Origin: Spirochaetaceae bacterium
Lineage (GTDB): Bacteria > Spirochaetota > Spirochaetia > Treponematales > Breznakiellaceae
Length of the DNA stretch: 21,422 nucleotides
NCBI GenBank assembly: GCA_031275595.1
Contig: JAISOO010000144.1
Coordinates: 1-21,422 of the forward strand
Reading direction: 5' to 3'
Below are positions 13,875 through 21,039 of this stretch, piece by piece. Within the stretch, counting starts at the first letter, position 1. Each line of letters starts with the position of its first letter. A program made the translations under genes and the position numbers. The notes below the pieces were generated by a model. The model was not told the origin of the DNA, searched no databases, and worked only from the letters and a program-made list of their open reading frames with translations.

Positions 13875-14921
13875 ATGGTATCTGGGTTTTTCAGGAAAGG
13901 CGTATTTACGGGACTTCTGTTTCTTTCCGCGGTTTTGGCGTTAACCGGATGCGGAGGGGAAAATTCCAGCAAAGGTAAGGTTTCCCAAGCGGCGGCGGAT
14001 AACCCAAAAAACATCGTCGTATTTATCCCCGGGGTTATGTCCGGAAGCCCCATCTACGAGATGCTGGCGGAGGGGGTAACCCGGGCGGCGGCGGAACAAC
14101 CGGGGGTAATGGTTCTGGTGATAGAGGGAGGATTTAATCAGGCCGAGTGGGAACCCCGGGTAAACGCCCTGGCCGCTTCGGGGATGTACGATCTCATTGT
14201 TTCCTCCAACCCCTCCCTTCCCGCCATCGCCCAAAGCGTATCGGCTCAATTTCCTGAGCAGAAGTTCCTCCTCCTGGACGGGGAACTTTCGGGGAACCCA
14301 AACATCTACACCCTCCGGTACAACCAGTGGGAGCAGGCCTTTATGGCGGGGCATATCGCGGCCCTGGTGACCCTGGCGACATCCCCCGGGGAAACGCGCC
14401 GGGTCGGCCTGGTGGCGGCTCAGGAATATCCCGTCATGAACAATACCATCCTGCCCGGTTACCTTGCCGGAGCCCGGTCGGTGGACCCCGCTTTTACCGC
14501 GGATTTCCGGGTAGTGGGAAATTGGTTCGACGCGGGAACCGGGGCCAATCTGGCGGCGGATATGTTCCGGGGGGGAACCGCGGTGATCCTCTGTATCGCC
14601 GGGGGGGCCAATGAAGGGGTGGTCCAAGCCGCCTCCGAAGCGGGGGCCAAGGTCGTGTGGTTTGACACCAACGGGTATGGAATACGCCCCGGAACCGTGG
14701 TGGGGAGTTCCGTTTTATACCAGGATAAGGCGGCTTATGAGCAAACAAAACGGTATTTGGCGGGAACCCTGCCCTTTGGCGAGGCCGAGGTGGTGGGGGT
14801 CGCCGACGGCTTTGTCGATTTTATTGAGGACGATCCCCACTATATCACCGCCGTGAGCCCGGAAATCCGGGCAAAGCAGGCCGAGTTAATCCGGCGGATC
14901 CGGTCGGGGGATCTGCATTGA
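13875..14921 (+). CDS. rfuA: Riboflavin-binding lipoprotein RfuA (BMP/PnrA-like)
   Basis: This is the substrate-binding lipoprotein of a riboflavin ABC importer, anchored to the outer face of the inner membrane. The 348-aa protein has a signal peptide with a clear lipobox (LALTGC; Cys26) followed by a BMP-family periplasmic binding fold: an N-terminal strand IVVFIPGVMSGSPIYEMLAE, DLIVSSNPSLPAIAQ, and VVWFDTNGYGIRPGTVVGS. PnrA-type relatives bind nucleosides, but the FMN riboswitch upstream and the downstream rfuBCD order match the riboflavin transporter described in spirochaetes. Start: ATG at 13875 with TTGGAGG 5 bases before; the upstream in-frame TTG at 13863 lies in that ribosome site. 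rfuB begins 15 bases after the stop. Confidence 0.92.
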   Translation: MVSGFFRKGVFTGLLFLSAVLALTGCGGENSSKGKVSQAAADNPKNIVVFIPGVMSGSPIYEMLAEGVTRAAAEQPGVMVLVIEGGFNQAEWEPRVNALAASGMYDLIVSSNPSLPAIAQSVSAQFPEQKFLLLDGELSGNPNIYTLRYNQWEQAFMAGHIAALVTLATSPGETRRVGLVAAQEYPVMNNTILPGYLAGARSVDPAFTADFRVVGNWFDAGTGANLAADMFRGGTAVILCIAGGANEGVVQAASEAGAKVVWFDTNGYGIRPGTVVGSSVLYQDKAAYEQTKRYLAGTLPFGEAEVVGVADGFVDFIEDDPHYITAVSPEIRAKQAELIRRIRSGDLH

Positions 14922-14936
14922 GGGGAATGAGGGAGC

Positions 14937-16562
14937 ATGAAAAACCCGGCGGGGATGGTGGAATTACGCGGAATAGGAAAATATTTTCCGGTTAATGGAG
15001 TCTATGCCCTGGATAACGCCGGTTTTGAACTCCTGCCCGGGGAAATCCACGCCCTGCTGGGGGAAAACGGGGCGGGAAAGTCCACCTTGATGCACATCAT
15101 GGCGGGTTACCTAAAACCCAGCAAGGGGACTATCGGTATCAACGGAAAGGAGCAGCATTTTGCCGCTCCGGCGGACGCCCTGGCAGCGGGGATAGGTATG
15201 GTCCGCCAATACCCCAATTTAGTGCCGGGTTTTAAGGTTTGGGAGGATTGTATCCTGGGCAGCGAACCTTCTTCCGGCCCTTTTATAAACCGGAAAAAGG
15301 CCCGGGACCAAATCCGCTCCCTTTCCGAACGCTGGGGGTTTGACCTCCCCATAGACCGGTCCACGGACTCCCTCACCGTGAGCCTTCGGCAAAAAACCGC
15401 GGTCCTGGCCCTGCTCCTCCGCGACGCGGCGTACCTCGTGTTTGACGAACCCACGGCGGTGCTTACCCCCGGGGAAACCCAGGGATTGTTTGCCCTTTTT
15501 ACCCAGCTCAAGGCCGAGGGGAAGGGGATCGTACTCATCTCTCATAAGCTGGAAGAAACCTTGGGCCTTGCGGATCGGGTAACCATTTTAAGGAAGGGAA
15601 AAACCGTCGCGGTCCGGCCTTCGGCCTCCCTGGACCGTAAAAGTCTGGGGAACCTCATGTTCGGCCTTGAAGAAGAAGCAGAACCCAAAGGCCCTTCCCA
15701 GCCCGGCTCTCCGCCGCGCCGGGAGATACGGGCCGGATCGAAGCCCGCGGCCCTATCGGTTTGTAATCTTTCGGTGGAGTTACCGGGGCGGCCCTTTATC
15801 CGGGGGGTGGATCTGGAGGTTTCCCCCGGTAAGATCCTGGGCATTGCCGGGGTCAGGGACAGCGGCCTTGAAACCCTGGAACTGGCGGTTGCCGGCTTTT
15901 TGCGGCCCGCCGGGGGAACCATAGCGGTTAACGGCCGGGACATTACCGGCAGGGGGCCCGGGGCCTTCCGGAACGCCGGGGCGGCTTACCTGGGGGCGGG
16001 TATCTTCGGGGGCGCCCCTTCCCTTTCGATCCGGGACAACATCATCCTCCACGCCCACCGCCGTTCCACCCGGGGGTTTTGGGGAAAATTGGGATTTATG
16101 GATAAGCATTACCTTGACGCATGGATCGAAATGGTCCTCTCCCAGGCCCAACTGTTCCGCTCCCCCGGGGCGGGGATGGCGTCTTTTTCCGGGGGCATGA
16201 TCCAGCGGCTCATCCTGGCCAGGGAATCCGCCGAGCGGGCCTCCCTTTTCGTATTGGCCGAGCCGAACCGGGGGCTTGATCAGGTCAGCCGGGGGGCTCT
16301 ACTGGGGAAACTGCGGGCCTATGCCAATACCGGAAGGGCGATCCTCATCTTTTCCACGGATACGGAAGAATTGGCGATCCTTTCCGACGAAATCCGGGTA
16401 CTCCGGAGCGGGGTGTTTTCCGCCCGGATCTTTTCCGGCCCCCTGAAAGACCGCTCCTCCCCTGAAGGTATCCGGGAAATAAAAAACCGTATCCGCCGGG
16501 CTATGGCGGAGGAGCCTCTTCCCCGGGAAAAGGCGGAAGCCGCGGGGGACGCCCATGGGTAA
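14937..16562 (+). CDS. rfuB: Riboflavin ABC transporter, fused twin ATP-binding subunit RfuB
   Basis: Two ABC ATPase domains are fused in one 541-aa chain, as in ribose/nucleoside-type importers. Domain 1 (about 7-235) has Walker A LGENGAGKST (41-50), Walker B with D170-E171 (YLVFDEPTA) and the switch H203, but its signature is degenerate (LTVSLRQK). Domain 2 (about 270-515) has a good signature (FSGGMIQR) and an AEPNRGLD Walker B, but its Walker A is replaced by GVRDSGLE (305-312) without the Lys-Thr/Ser. One composite ATP site is therefore intact and the other degenerate. The N-terminal ATG has a GAGGGAG-like site upstream. The 3' end overlaps rfuC by 8 bases. Confidence 0.93.
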   Translation: MKNPAGMVELRGIGKYFPVNGVYALDNAGFELLPGEIHALLGENGAGKSTLMHIMAGYLKPSKGTIGINGKEQHFAAPADALAAGIGMVRQYPNLVPGFKVWEDCILGSEPSSGPFINRKKARDQIRSLSERWGFDLPIDRSTDSLTVSLRQKTAVLALLLRDAAYLVFDEPTAVLTPGETQGLFALFTQLKAEGKGIVLISHKLEETLGLADRVTILRKGKTVAVRPSASLDRKSLGNLMFGLEEEAEPKGPSQPGSPPRREIRAGSKPAALSVCNLSVELPGRPFIRGVDLEVSPGKILGIAGVRDSGLETLELAVAGFLRPAGGTIAVNGRDITGRGPGAFRNAGAAYLGAGIFGGAPSLSIRDNIILHAHRRSTRGFWGKLGFMDKHYLDAWIEMVLSQAQLFRSPGAGMASFSGGMIQRLILARESAERASLFVLAEPNRGLDQVSRGALLGKLRAYANTGRAILIFSTDTEELAILSDEIRVLRSGVFSARIFSGPLKDRSSPEGIREIKNRIRRAMAEEPLPREKAEAAGDAHG

Positions 16563-17670
16563 ACCGGCGGGGGACGCCTTTTCAAAGCAGCCGGGAATTT
16601 TCCATATCCTCCGGGGAGTGATCCGGGGGCCCTTCATTACCCTGGGGGCGGCGGTATTGTTAACGGTAGTCCTCATCGTATTGAATTCCCCCCGTCCCCC
16701 CCATACCCTCAGGGCCTTTTTCATCGGCCCCTGGATGTTCCCCTGGTTCCTGGGAAATACCCTGGACTACATCAGCCTGCTCCTCACCGCGTCCCTGGGT
16801 ATAGCCCTGGCCTTCCGGGGGGGGTGCTTCAACCTGGGCGGCGAGGGACAGATCTACCTGGGGGGACTCGCGGCGGCGCTGGTACTGCTCTCTGGCGGGG
16901 AACCTCCAGGGACGCGGGATAACGCCGTGGGCTTCCTCTGCCTGGCGGCCCTGGCGGCCTTGATCACCGGGGGGGCCATGGGGGCGGTATCGGGGGTATT
17001 AAAAAGAAAATTCCACGCCGACGAGCTCATCACCTCCTTTTTATTATCCGCCGCCCTGACCCCCCTGGGGGACTACCTGATCTCGGGGCCGTTCCGGGAT
17101 CCCACGGGGAACCTTTTAGCCACCCCCCGGTTTCCCTCGGGCCGGCTGCTCCTCCGGCTCCTCCCCCCGTCAAACCTGTCCCTCTCCTTTGCCTTCGCCC
17201 TTGTCCTGGTTACCGGAGGATACCTCTTTATCAATAAAACCGCCCCGGGCTACCGGTTCAGAACCGCCGGCGCCGCCCCGGATTTTGCCCGTTACGGGGG
17301 AATCAGCCCTGAATCGTACTGGGGCCCGGCGCTCGCCGCCTCGGGGGCCCTGTCGGGGCTGACGGGTTTTTTTGCCGTGGCGGGAACCTACGGACGCTGC
17401 CACCTCGGCTTTCCCGGGGGGCTCGGCTGGAACGCCATCGCCGTCGCCCTTATCGCCCGGAACAGCCCCCCTGCCCTGTTTCCCGCGGCCCTGATCTACG
17501 GCTGGCTCAAGGCCGGTTCCGATTCGGCCCTCCTCGCCTCGGAGCTGAACTTTGAAACCGCCGCCTTTATTCAAGCGGCGGTACTGCTCCTGGCCACCGT
17601 GCGTTTCGCGGGACCCCTGCCGCCGCGGCCCGGGGGGGCCAAAAAAACCGGGGGGAAACATCGTGATTGA
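16555..17670 (+). CDS. rfuC: Riboflavin ABC transporter permease RfuC
   Basis: A 371-aa integral membrane protein of the branched-chain/sugar-type permease family (BPD_transp_2). Roughly eight hydrophobic segments are visible, starting with FITLGAAVLLTVVLIVLN (about 28-45). The family loop motif around FRGGCFNLGGEGQIYLGG (about 88-105) resembles the F-N-x-G-x-E-G-Q pattern of these permeases and contacts the ATPase. It is longer than RfuD because of an extra N-terminal part and a basic tail (PPRPGGAKKTGGKHRD). It overlaps rfuB by 8 bases at its start and rfuD by 8 bases at its end, so the operon is translated as a tightly coupled unit. The two permeases would pair as a heterodimer. Confidence 0.9.
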   Translation: MGKPAGDAFSKQPGIFHILRGVIRGPFITLGAAVLLTVVLIVLNSPRPPHTLRAFFIGPWMFPWFLGNTLDYISLLLTASLGIALAFRGGCFNLGGEGQIYLGGLAAALVLLSGGEPPGTRDNAVGFLCLAALAALITGGAMGAVSGVLKRKFHADELITSFLLSAALTPLGDYLISGPFRDPTGNLLATPRFPSGRLLLRLLPPSNLSLSFAFALVLVTGGYLFINKTAPGYRFRTAGAAPDFARYGGISPESYWGPALAASGALSGLTGFFAVAGTYGRCHLGFPGGLGWNAIAVALIARNSPPALFPAALIYGWLKAGSDSALLASELNFETAAFIQAAVLLLATVRFAGPLPPRPGGAKKTGGKHRD

Positions 17671-18535
17671 CAGCCTCCTCACCGCAGCCGCCCCCCTGTT
17701 ACTGGCGGGTTTGGGGGCCTTACTCACGGAACTTTCCGGGGCCCTGGGGATATTTATCGAAGGCTTCATGGTCCTGGGGTCTTTTTTTGCCTGGATCCTC
17801 GCGGTCAACACCGGATCGGTATGGGGGGGCACCTTTCTGACCGCCCTTTTGGGGGCCCTTGCGGGCTGGGGGCTTGCCCGGTTCGTCCGGGCGGCCAAGG
17901 CCAACCCCTTTATCGCCGGTCTCGCCCTGAACCTTGCCGCGGGGGGCATTACCGATTCCCTTTCCCAGGCATGGTTCGGCACCCAAGGGGTTTTGCGGGC
18001 CCCGGAGCTCTCCGTCCCCGGGCCGGTTTCCCTGCCCCTGATCGAGGGGCTCCCCGGGGTGGGAGGGATCCTGTCGGGGCAGCTGCCCTTTACCTATATC
18101 GCCTGGGTTCTCATCATCCTGGGGGACCTGATTATCGGGAAAACGCCCCTGGGGCTGCGGTTCCGGGCTTCGGGGCTGTCCCCCCGGGCGGCGGAGGAAC
18201 GGGGGGTCCATCCGGCATGGTACCGGGACGGGGCCTGGGCGGCGGCGGCTTTCCTCGCCTGCCTTGCGGGGGCTTCCTTAAGTTTCCGGGTGGGGGCCTA
18301 CATCCCCGGGGGCGTGGCCGGACGGGGCTGGATAGCCCTGGCGGCGATCTACCTGGGCTTCCGTACCGTCCGGGGGACCGCCGCCGCCGCCCTGGTTTTC
18401 GCCCTGGCGGAATACGCCGGCTTGAGCCTGCAGGGTTTCGGCGCCCTCCCCGCCACCGTGCTCTTAGGGCTCCCCTCGGGCCTGGCTTTGATCCTCTATA
18501 CCATGGCAAAAAAATTAAGAATTAAAAATGAATAG
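17663..18535 (+). CDS. rfuD: Riboflavin ABC transporter permease RfuD
   Basis: A 290-aa membrane protein with about eight hydrophobic segments and the same permease family features (IEGFMVLGSFFAWILAV, about 28-44, and IAGLALNLAAGGITDSL, about 86-102). I choose the GTG at 17663 (VIDSLLTAAAPLLLAG), which follows GGGGGAAACATC; a longer frame reaching back to 17552 would give a charged, unlikely N-terminus inside rfuC. The 8-base overlap with rfuC repeats that of rfuB/rfuC. It ends the rfu operon; no obvious terminator follows in the 75 bases before the next, convergent gene. Confidence 0.88.
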   Translation: MIDSLLTAAAPLLLAGLGALLTELSGALGIFIEGFMVLGSFFAWILAVNTGSVWGGTFLTALLGALAGWGLARFVRAAKANPFIAGLALNLAAGGITDSLSQAWFGTQGVLRAPELSVPGPVSLPLIEGLPGVGGILSGQLPFTYIAWVLIILGDLIIGKTPLGLRFRASGLSPRAAEERGVHPAWYRDGAWAAAAFLACLAGASLSFRVGAYIPGGVAGRGWIALAAIYLGFRTVRGTAAAALVFALAEYAGLSLQGFGALPATVLLGLPSGLALILYTMAKKLRIKNE

Positions 18536-18610
18536 TGATCCTGTCGATGGGGAAGATGCCGGGACGACGGCGCTGCGGGCAGTTACCGGCCGGTTACGTG
18601 CCGTGTTTCA

Positions 18611-19048
18611 TCAATAGAATATCGTATGTCCATCCAATAAAGAAGAACACTCATACGCGTTATAAAGGTAATGGTTTTCATGGTTTTCATCGTTCGTATA
18701 TACCACGATAATTGACCGCGCATCCCGGGCAAGTATAAAAAAGTATTTATAATCAAATTCCATACCCGTTTGCCCCGCGGCCATTAACTCATGCTTTACC
18801 GCATCATAGGTTAAAAATGACCCGCTTATTTTAAATACGGGTCCTTCGGCATTTTCCAGTGGAAAGCTTGAGACCGAGACATAGTTCCATTCCTTTAATA
18901 ACCTAAGCGCTTCACTTCTATTGTCCGGTATGATGGTCATACTCATACAGCTGCCGAACAGCGTTAAAATGACGAACGCGCCGGTTAATTTTACCATAAA
19001 TCCCTTCGTTAAACCGGTAAAAACCATCTCCCTTCCACTCCCGCTCAC
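18611..19048 (-). CDS. Tandem-duplicated small lipoprotein, copy 1 (most diverged start)
   Basis: Unrecognised family. This 145-aa predicted lipoprotein is one of three adjacent paralogues. The signal segment (FMVKLTGAFVILTLFGSC, Cys34) has a relaxed spirochaetal-type lipobox. The mature part shares GPVFKIS, AAGQTGMEFDYKYFFI, VVYTNDENHENHYLYN and ECSSLLDG with the other copies; the C-terminus is FY. Translation start is doubtful: GTG at 19048 has no clear ribosome site, and the position aligned to the ATG of copy 3 reads AGT here; an internal ATG at 19027 sits directly against a purine tract. The gene may be poorly translated or decaying, though the frame is intact. It is visibly more AT-rich than the rfu genes. 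Confidence 0.7.
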   Translation of the reverse strand: MSGSGREMVFTGLTKGFMVKLTGAFVILTLFGSCMSMTIIPDNRSEALRLLKEWNYVSVSSFPLENAEGPVFKISGSFLTYDAVKHELMAAGQTGMEFDYKYFFILARDARSIIVVYTNDENHENHYLYNAYECSSLLDGHTIFY

Positions 19049-19072
19049 ACCGCACAGGGCAAAATAACCACA

Positions 19073-19128
19073 CCGATGAAATCGAAGGTTATTTTCCCAA
19101 AACTGAAATTTTGGGAAAACCTCCGATG
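19073..19128. repeat. Palindromic insertion with 6-bp direct repeats
   Basis: Perfect arms TTTTCCCAAAA (19092-19102) and TTTTGGGAAAA (19109-19119) around CTGAAA, extended by ATCGAAGG/CCTCCGAT, are flanked by CCGATG at 19073-19078 and 19123-19128. The matching flank of copy 3 reads straight from CACACCTATGA into GTAGTCCCCC without this segment. It resembles a small MITE/REP-like insertion with a target duplication. Confidence 0.6.
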
Positions 19129-19150
19129 GGTAGTCCCCCGGCGGCTCCCG

Positions 19151-19567
19151 TCAATAATATATCGTATATCCGTCCAAAAAAGAAGAACATTCAGAAGTAT
19201 TATAAAGGTAATATGCTGTTTTGTTTTCATCGTTTGTATATACCACGGTAATTGCAGAGGGATAACTGGCAATTATAAAAAAGTATTTATACTCAAGTTC
19301 CAAGCCCGTTTGCCCCGCGGCCATTAACAAATGCCTTAACCCATAGGTCGACACCATGCTAAATACCGGTCCTCCGGCATCTTCCTGTGGAATGCTTGTT
19401 ATCGAGATTCTTCCCAGTCTCTTTAATGTACTAAAAGCTTCACTTCTATTGCCCGGCGTTATCGGTACGGTTATACAGCTGCCGAACAGCGTCAAAATTA
19501 CGCATACGCCGATTAATTTTACCATAAATCCCTTGGTTAAACCGGTAAAAATCATCTCCCTTCCCAC
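19151..19567 (-). CDS. Tandem-duplicated small lipoprotein, copy 2
   Basis: The second paralogue, 138 aa, with signal segment FMVKLIGVCVILTLFGSC (Cys31) and the same core: GPVFSMVS, AAGQTGLELEYKYFFIIA, VVYTNDENKTAYYLYN and ECSSFLDGYTIYY. The mature domain probably is a small alpha/beta or beta-rich fold; I do not recognise it. The start codon is GTG at 19567, exactly at the position of the copy 3 ATG, with AGGAAG in place of AGGAGG, so initiation is probably weaker. An 18-bp sequence 23 bases upstream is identical to that upstream of copy 3, showing that the duplication included the 5' flank. It has lost a few residues in the middle compared with copies 1 and 3. Confidence 0.75.
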   Translation of the reverse strand: MGREMIFTGLTKGFMVKLIGVCVILTLFGSCITVPITPGNRSEAFSTLKRLGRISITSIPQEDAGGPVFSMVSTYGLRHLLMAAGQTGLELEYKYFFIIASYPSAITVVYTNDENKTAYYLYNTSECSSFLDGYTIYY

Positions 19568-19589
19568 CGCATCTTCCTGAAAATAATCC

Positions 19590-19607
19590 GCGTATCAGCC
19601 CGCCGGC
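19590..19607 (-). repeat. 18-bp direct repeat upstream of lipoprotein copy 2
   Basis: GCGTATCAGCCCGCCGGC is identical to 20254-20271, and both lie 23-24 bases before the start codon of a lipoprotein copy. It is a leftover of the duplicated 5' flank or a conserved leader element. Copy 1 lacks it. The rest of the 19568-19801 gap holds only weak hairpins (19617-19632) and no gene. Confidence 0.8.
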
Positions 19608-19801
19608 TTTATCCACACGCCCCTGCGGGCGTTTTCGCCTGAAAAACCGCAATACCCCTTTCACTCAAAACAACGCCTGCCCATGAATTGTGAGCCGATT
19701 GGCGGCTGTCGCCTTTGCGGTGTTAAAGTACCAAAGAAAGCATCCCCTCTCATCCCGCAAGCGGCAAAATACCCACACCTATGAGTAGTCCCCCTTGTGT
19801 T

Positions 19802-20230
19802 TCACCCGTATATACGTCCATCCAATAAAGCAGAACATTCATCAGTGTTATAAAGGTAATGCTTTGCATGGTTTCCATCGTTCGTATATACCACGGTAAT
19901 TGAACCTAAATCACTCGCAATTATAAAAAAATATTTATAATTAAGTTCCATACCCGTTTGCCCCGCAATCATTAAGTCATACTCTACATCTGTCCCATTA
20001 TTTATAAATTGCCCGCTTATTCTAAATACCGGTCCTCCGGCATTTTCTATTGGAATGTTTGATATTGAGACCCATCCCCTTCTCTTGAATAAACTAAGCG
20101 CTTCACTTCTGTTGACCGGTGTTATGACCATGGTCCTACAGCTGCCGAACAGCGTCAAAATTACGCATACGCCGGTTAATTTTGCCATAAATCCCTTGGG
20201 TAAACCGGTAAAAACCATCTTCGTTCCCAT
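19802..20230 (-). CDS. Tandem-duplicated small lipoprotein, copy 3 (best start)
   Basis: The third paralogue, 142 aa. ATG at 20230 has a consensus AAGGAGG with a 6-base spacer, the best initiation signal of the three, so this is probably the ancestral or main expressed copy. Signal segment FMAKLTGVCVILTLFGSC (Cys31), then RTMVITPVNRSEALSLFKRR, GPVFRISGQF, IAGQTGMELNYKYFFIIA, VVYTNDGNHAKHYLYN and ECSALLDG. A longer frame to 20311 runs into the neighbour's stop and is not used. The conserved NRSEA near the mature N-terminus and the central YKYFF are shared by all copies and mark functional constraint. The role is unknown; the protein would be anchored in a membrane facing the periplasm or surface. 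Confidence 0.8.
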   Translation of the reverse strand: MGTKMVFTGLPKGFMAKLTGVCVILTLFGSCRTMVITPVNRSEALSLFKRRGWVSISNIPIENAGGPVFRISGQFINNGTDVEYDLMIAGQTGMELNYKYFFIIASDLGSITVVYTNDGNHAKHYLYNTDECSALLDGRIYG

Positions 20231-20253
20231 CGTATCCTCCTTAAAAAGAATTT

Positions 20254-20271
20254 GCGTATCAGCCCGCCGGC
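20254..20271 (-). repeat. 18-bp direct repeat upstream of lipoprotein copy 3
   Basis: Exact copy of 19590-19607, GCGTATCAGCCCGCCGGC, including a CCGCCGGCGG palindrome when the next two bases are added. Confidence 0.8.
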
Positions 20272-20277
20272 GGACAT

Positions 20278-20309
20278 GAACCAATCCGGCAGGGACGCCG
20301 GATTGGTTC
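20278..20309 (-). terminator. Perfect 13-bp hairpin at the stop codon of the unknown gene
   Basis: GAACCAATCCGGC (20278-20290), loop AGGGAC, and GCCGGATTGGTTC (20297-20309) form a perfect stem that begins inside the TGA of the gene at 20308. It is the likely 3' end of that transcript, but the only T run on that strand (CTTTTT) lies about 35 bases further on, close to the ribosome site of lipoprotein copy 3. Confidence 0.5.
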
Positions 20310-21024
20310 ACGGTATGACCGCCGACAACACCGGCCCAAAGGGCCCCACCTCGCCCTTGCTGTTCTCGTAGCGCAGGCAGAAGTACACCGTGTTGCCGCT
20401 CTCCCCGTCAAAGTCGAAGCGCTCCTTCTGCTTCCGGGTGAAGATCGAATAGGGCAGGACCTTCCCGGTCTTGAGGGGGTCCGCCAGGCGGAAGGGGTAT
20501 TGCTCGCTGGCCGACCCCGTAAAGCCGTAGTAGATCCGCACCCCGTAGTCGCTCCGGGGGTCGGGCTGGTCCGGCCCGGACACGGGCCGGATCTTCCGCA
20601 GTTCCACCATGTGGATCCCCGGAAAGACCAGATCCGCCTCCACCTGCACCTGCGGCGGGGGGACGGGGCTGCGGATGTCGTCGATGGGGGGGATGCCCAT
20701 GTTCCGCAAATCTTCCTCGGTAACACGGTCCGGGAACCCCCGGAACCAGACCTGGATGAACCGGGCGAGGACCTTTTTAGACCGCTTCCAGGCCGCGTTC
20801 CGGGCAGCGGTCTCCGCGGGGGTGTGGGGCTTGATGGTCGGGGTGTAGGCCGCGTGCCAGTCCGCGTAGGCGTCGTTCAGGGCCGCCAGCTCCGCCGAGG
20901 GGATGAAGGACCACTCCGGCGCGTCCGGGGGGCTGCACTTGGCGTTGGTATACTGACGGACGTTATTAAAGAACGTGTCGTAAGCCGGCCCTGGGCCGGG
21001 GATAAAATGCTTTTTTTGCGCCAT
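20308..21024 (-). CDS. Hypothetical protein with C-terminal beta-rich domain (238 aa)
   Basis: No named family recognised; the style resembles hypothetical proteins common in termite-gut treponemes (memory, not a search). No signal peptide. N-terminal half (about 1-110): MAQKKHFIPGPGPAYDTFFN, then an Ala/Trp-rich helical part (AALNDAYADWHAAYTPTIKP, ARNAAWKRSKKVLARFIQVW). A proline-rich linker (SPVPPPQVQVEADL) follows. The C-terminal half is beta-rich (VELRKIRPVSGPD, YGVRIYYGF, FDFDGESGNTVYFCLRYENS) and looks like a fibronectin-type-III-like sandwich. Start: ATG at 21024 with AAGGAG 9 bases upstream; an in-frame TTG at 21030 is too close to that site. The start codon is only 15 bases from the divergent repeat ORF. 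Confidence 0.8.
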   Translation of the reverse strand: MAQKKHFIPGPGPAYDTFFNNVRQYTNAKCSPPDAPEWSFIPSAELAALNDAYADWHAAYTPTIKPHTPAETAARNAAWKRSKKVLARFIQVWFRGFPDRVTEEDLRNMGIPPIDDIRSPVPPPQVQVEADLVFPGIHMVELRKIRPVSGPDQPDPRSDYGVRIYYGFTGSASEQYPFRLADPLKTGKVLPYSIFTRKQKERFDFDGESGNTVYFCLRYENSKGEVGPFGPVLSAVIP

Positions 21025-21039
21025 ATTCAAGGTCTCCTT

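Noticed and set aside
13875..18535. Nucleoside (PnrA/Yuf-type) or sugar ABC importer
   Set aside because: The protein family alone would allow it, but the FMN riboswitch directly upstream and the gene order fit the riboflavin transporter of spirochaetes.
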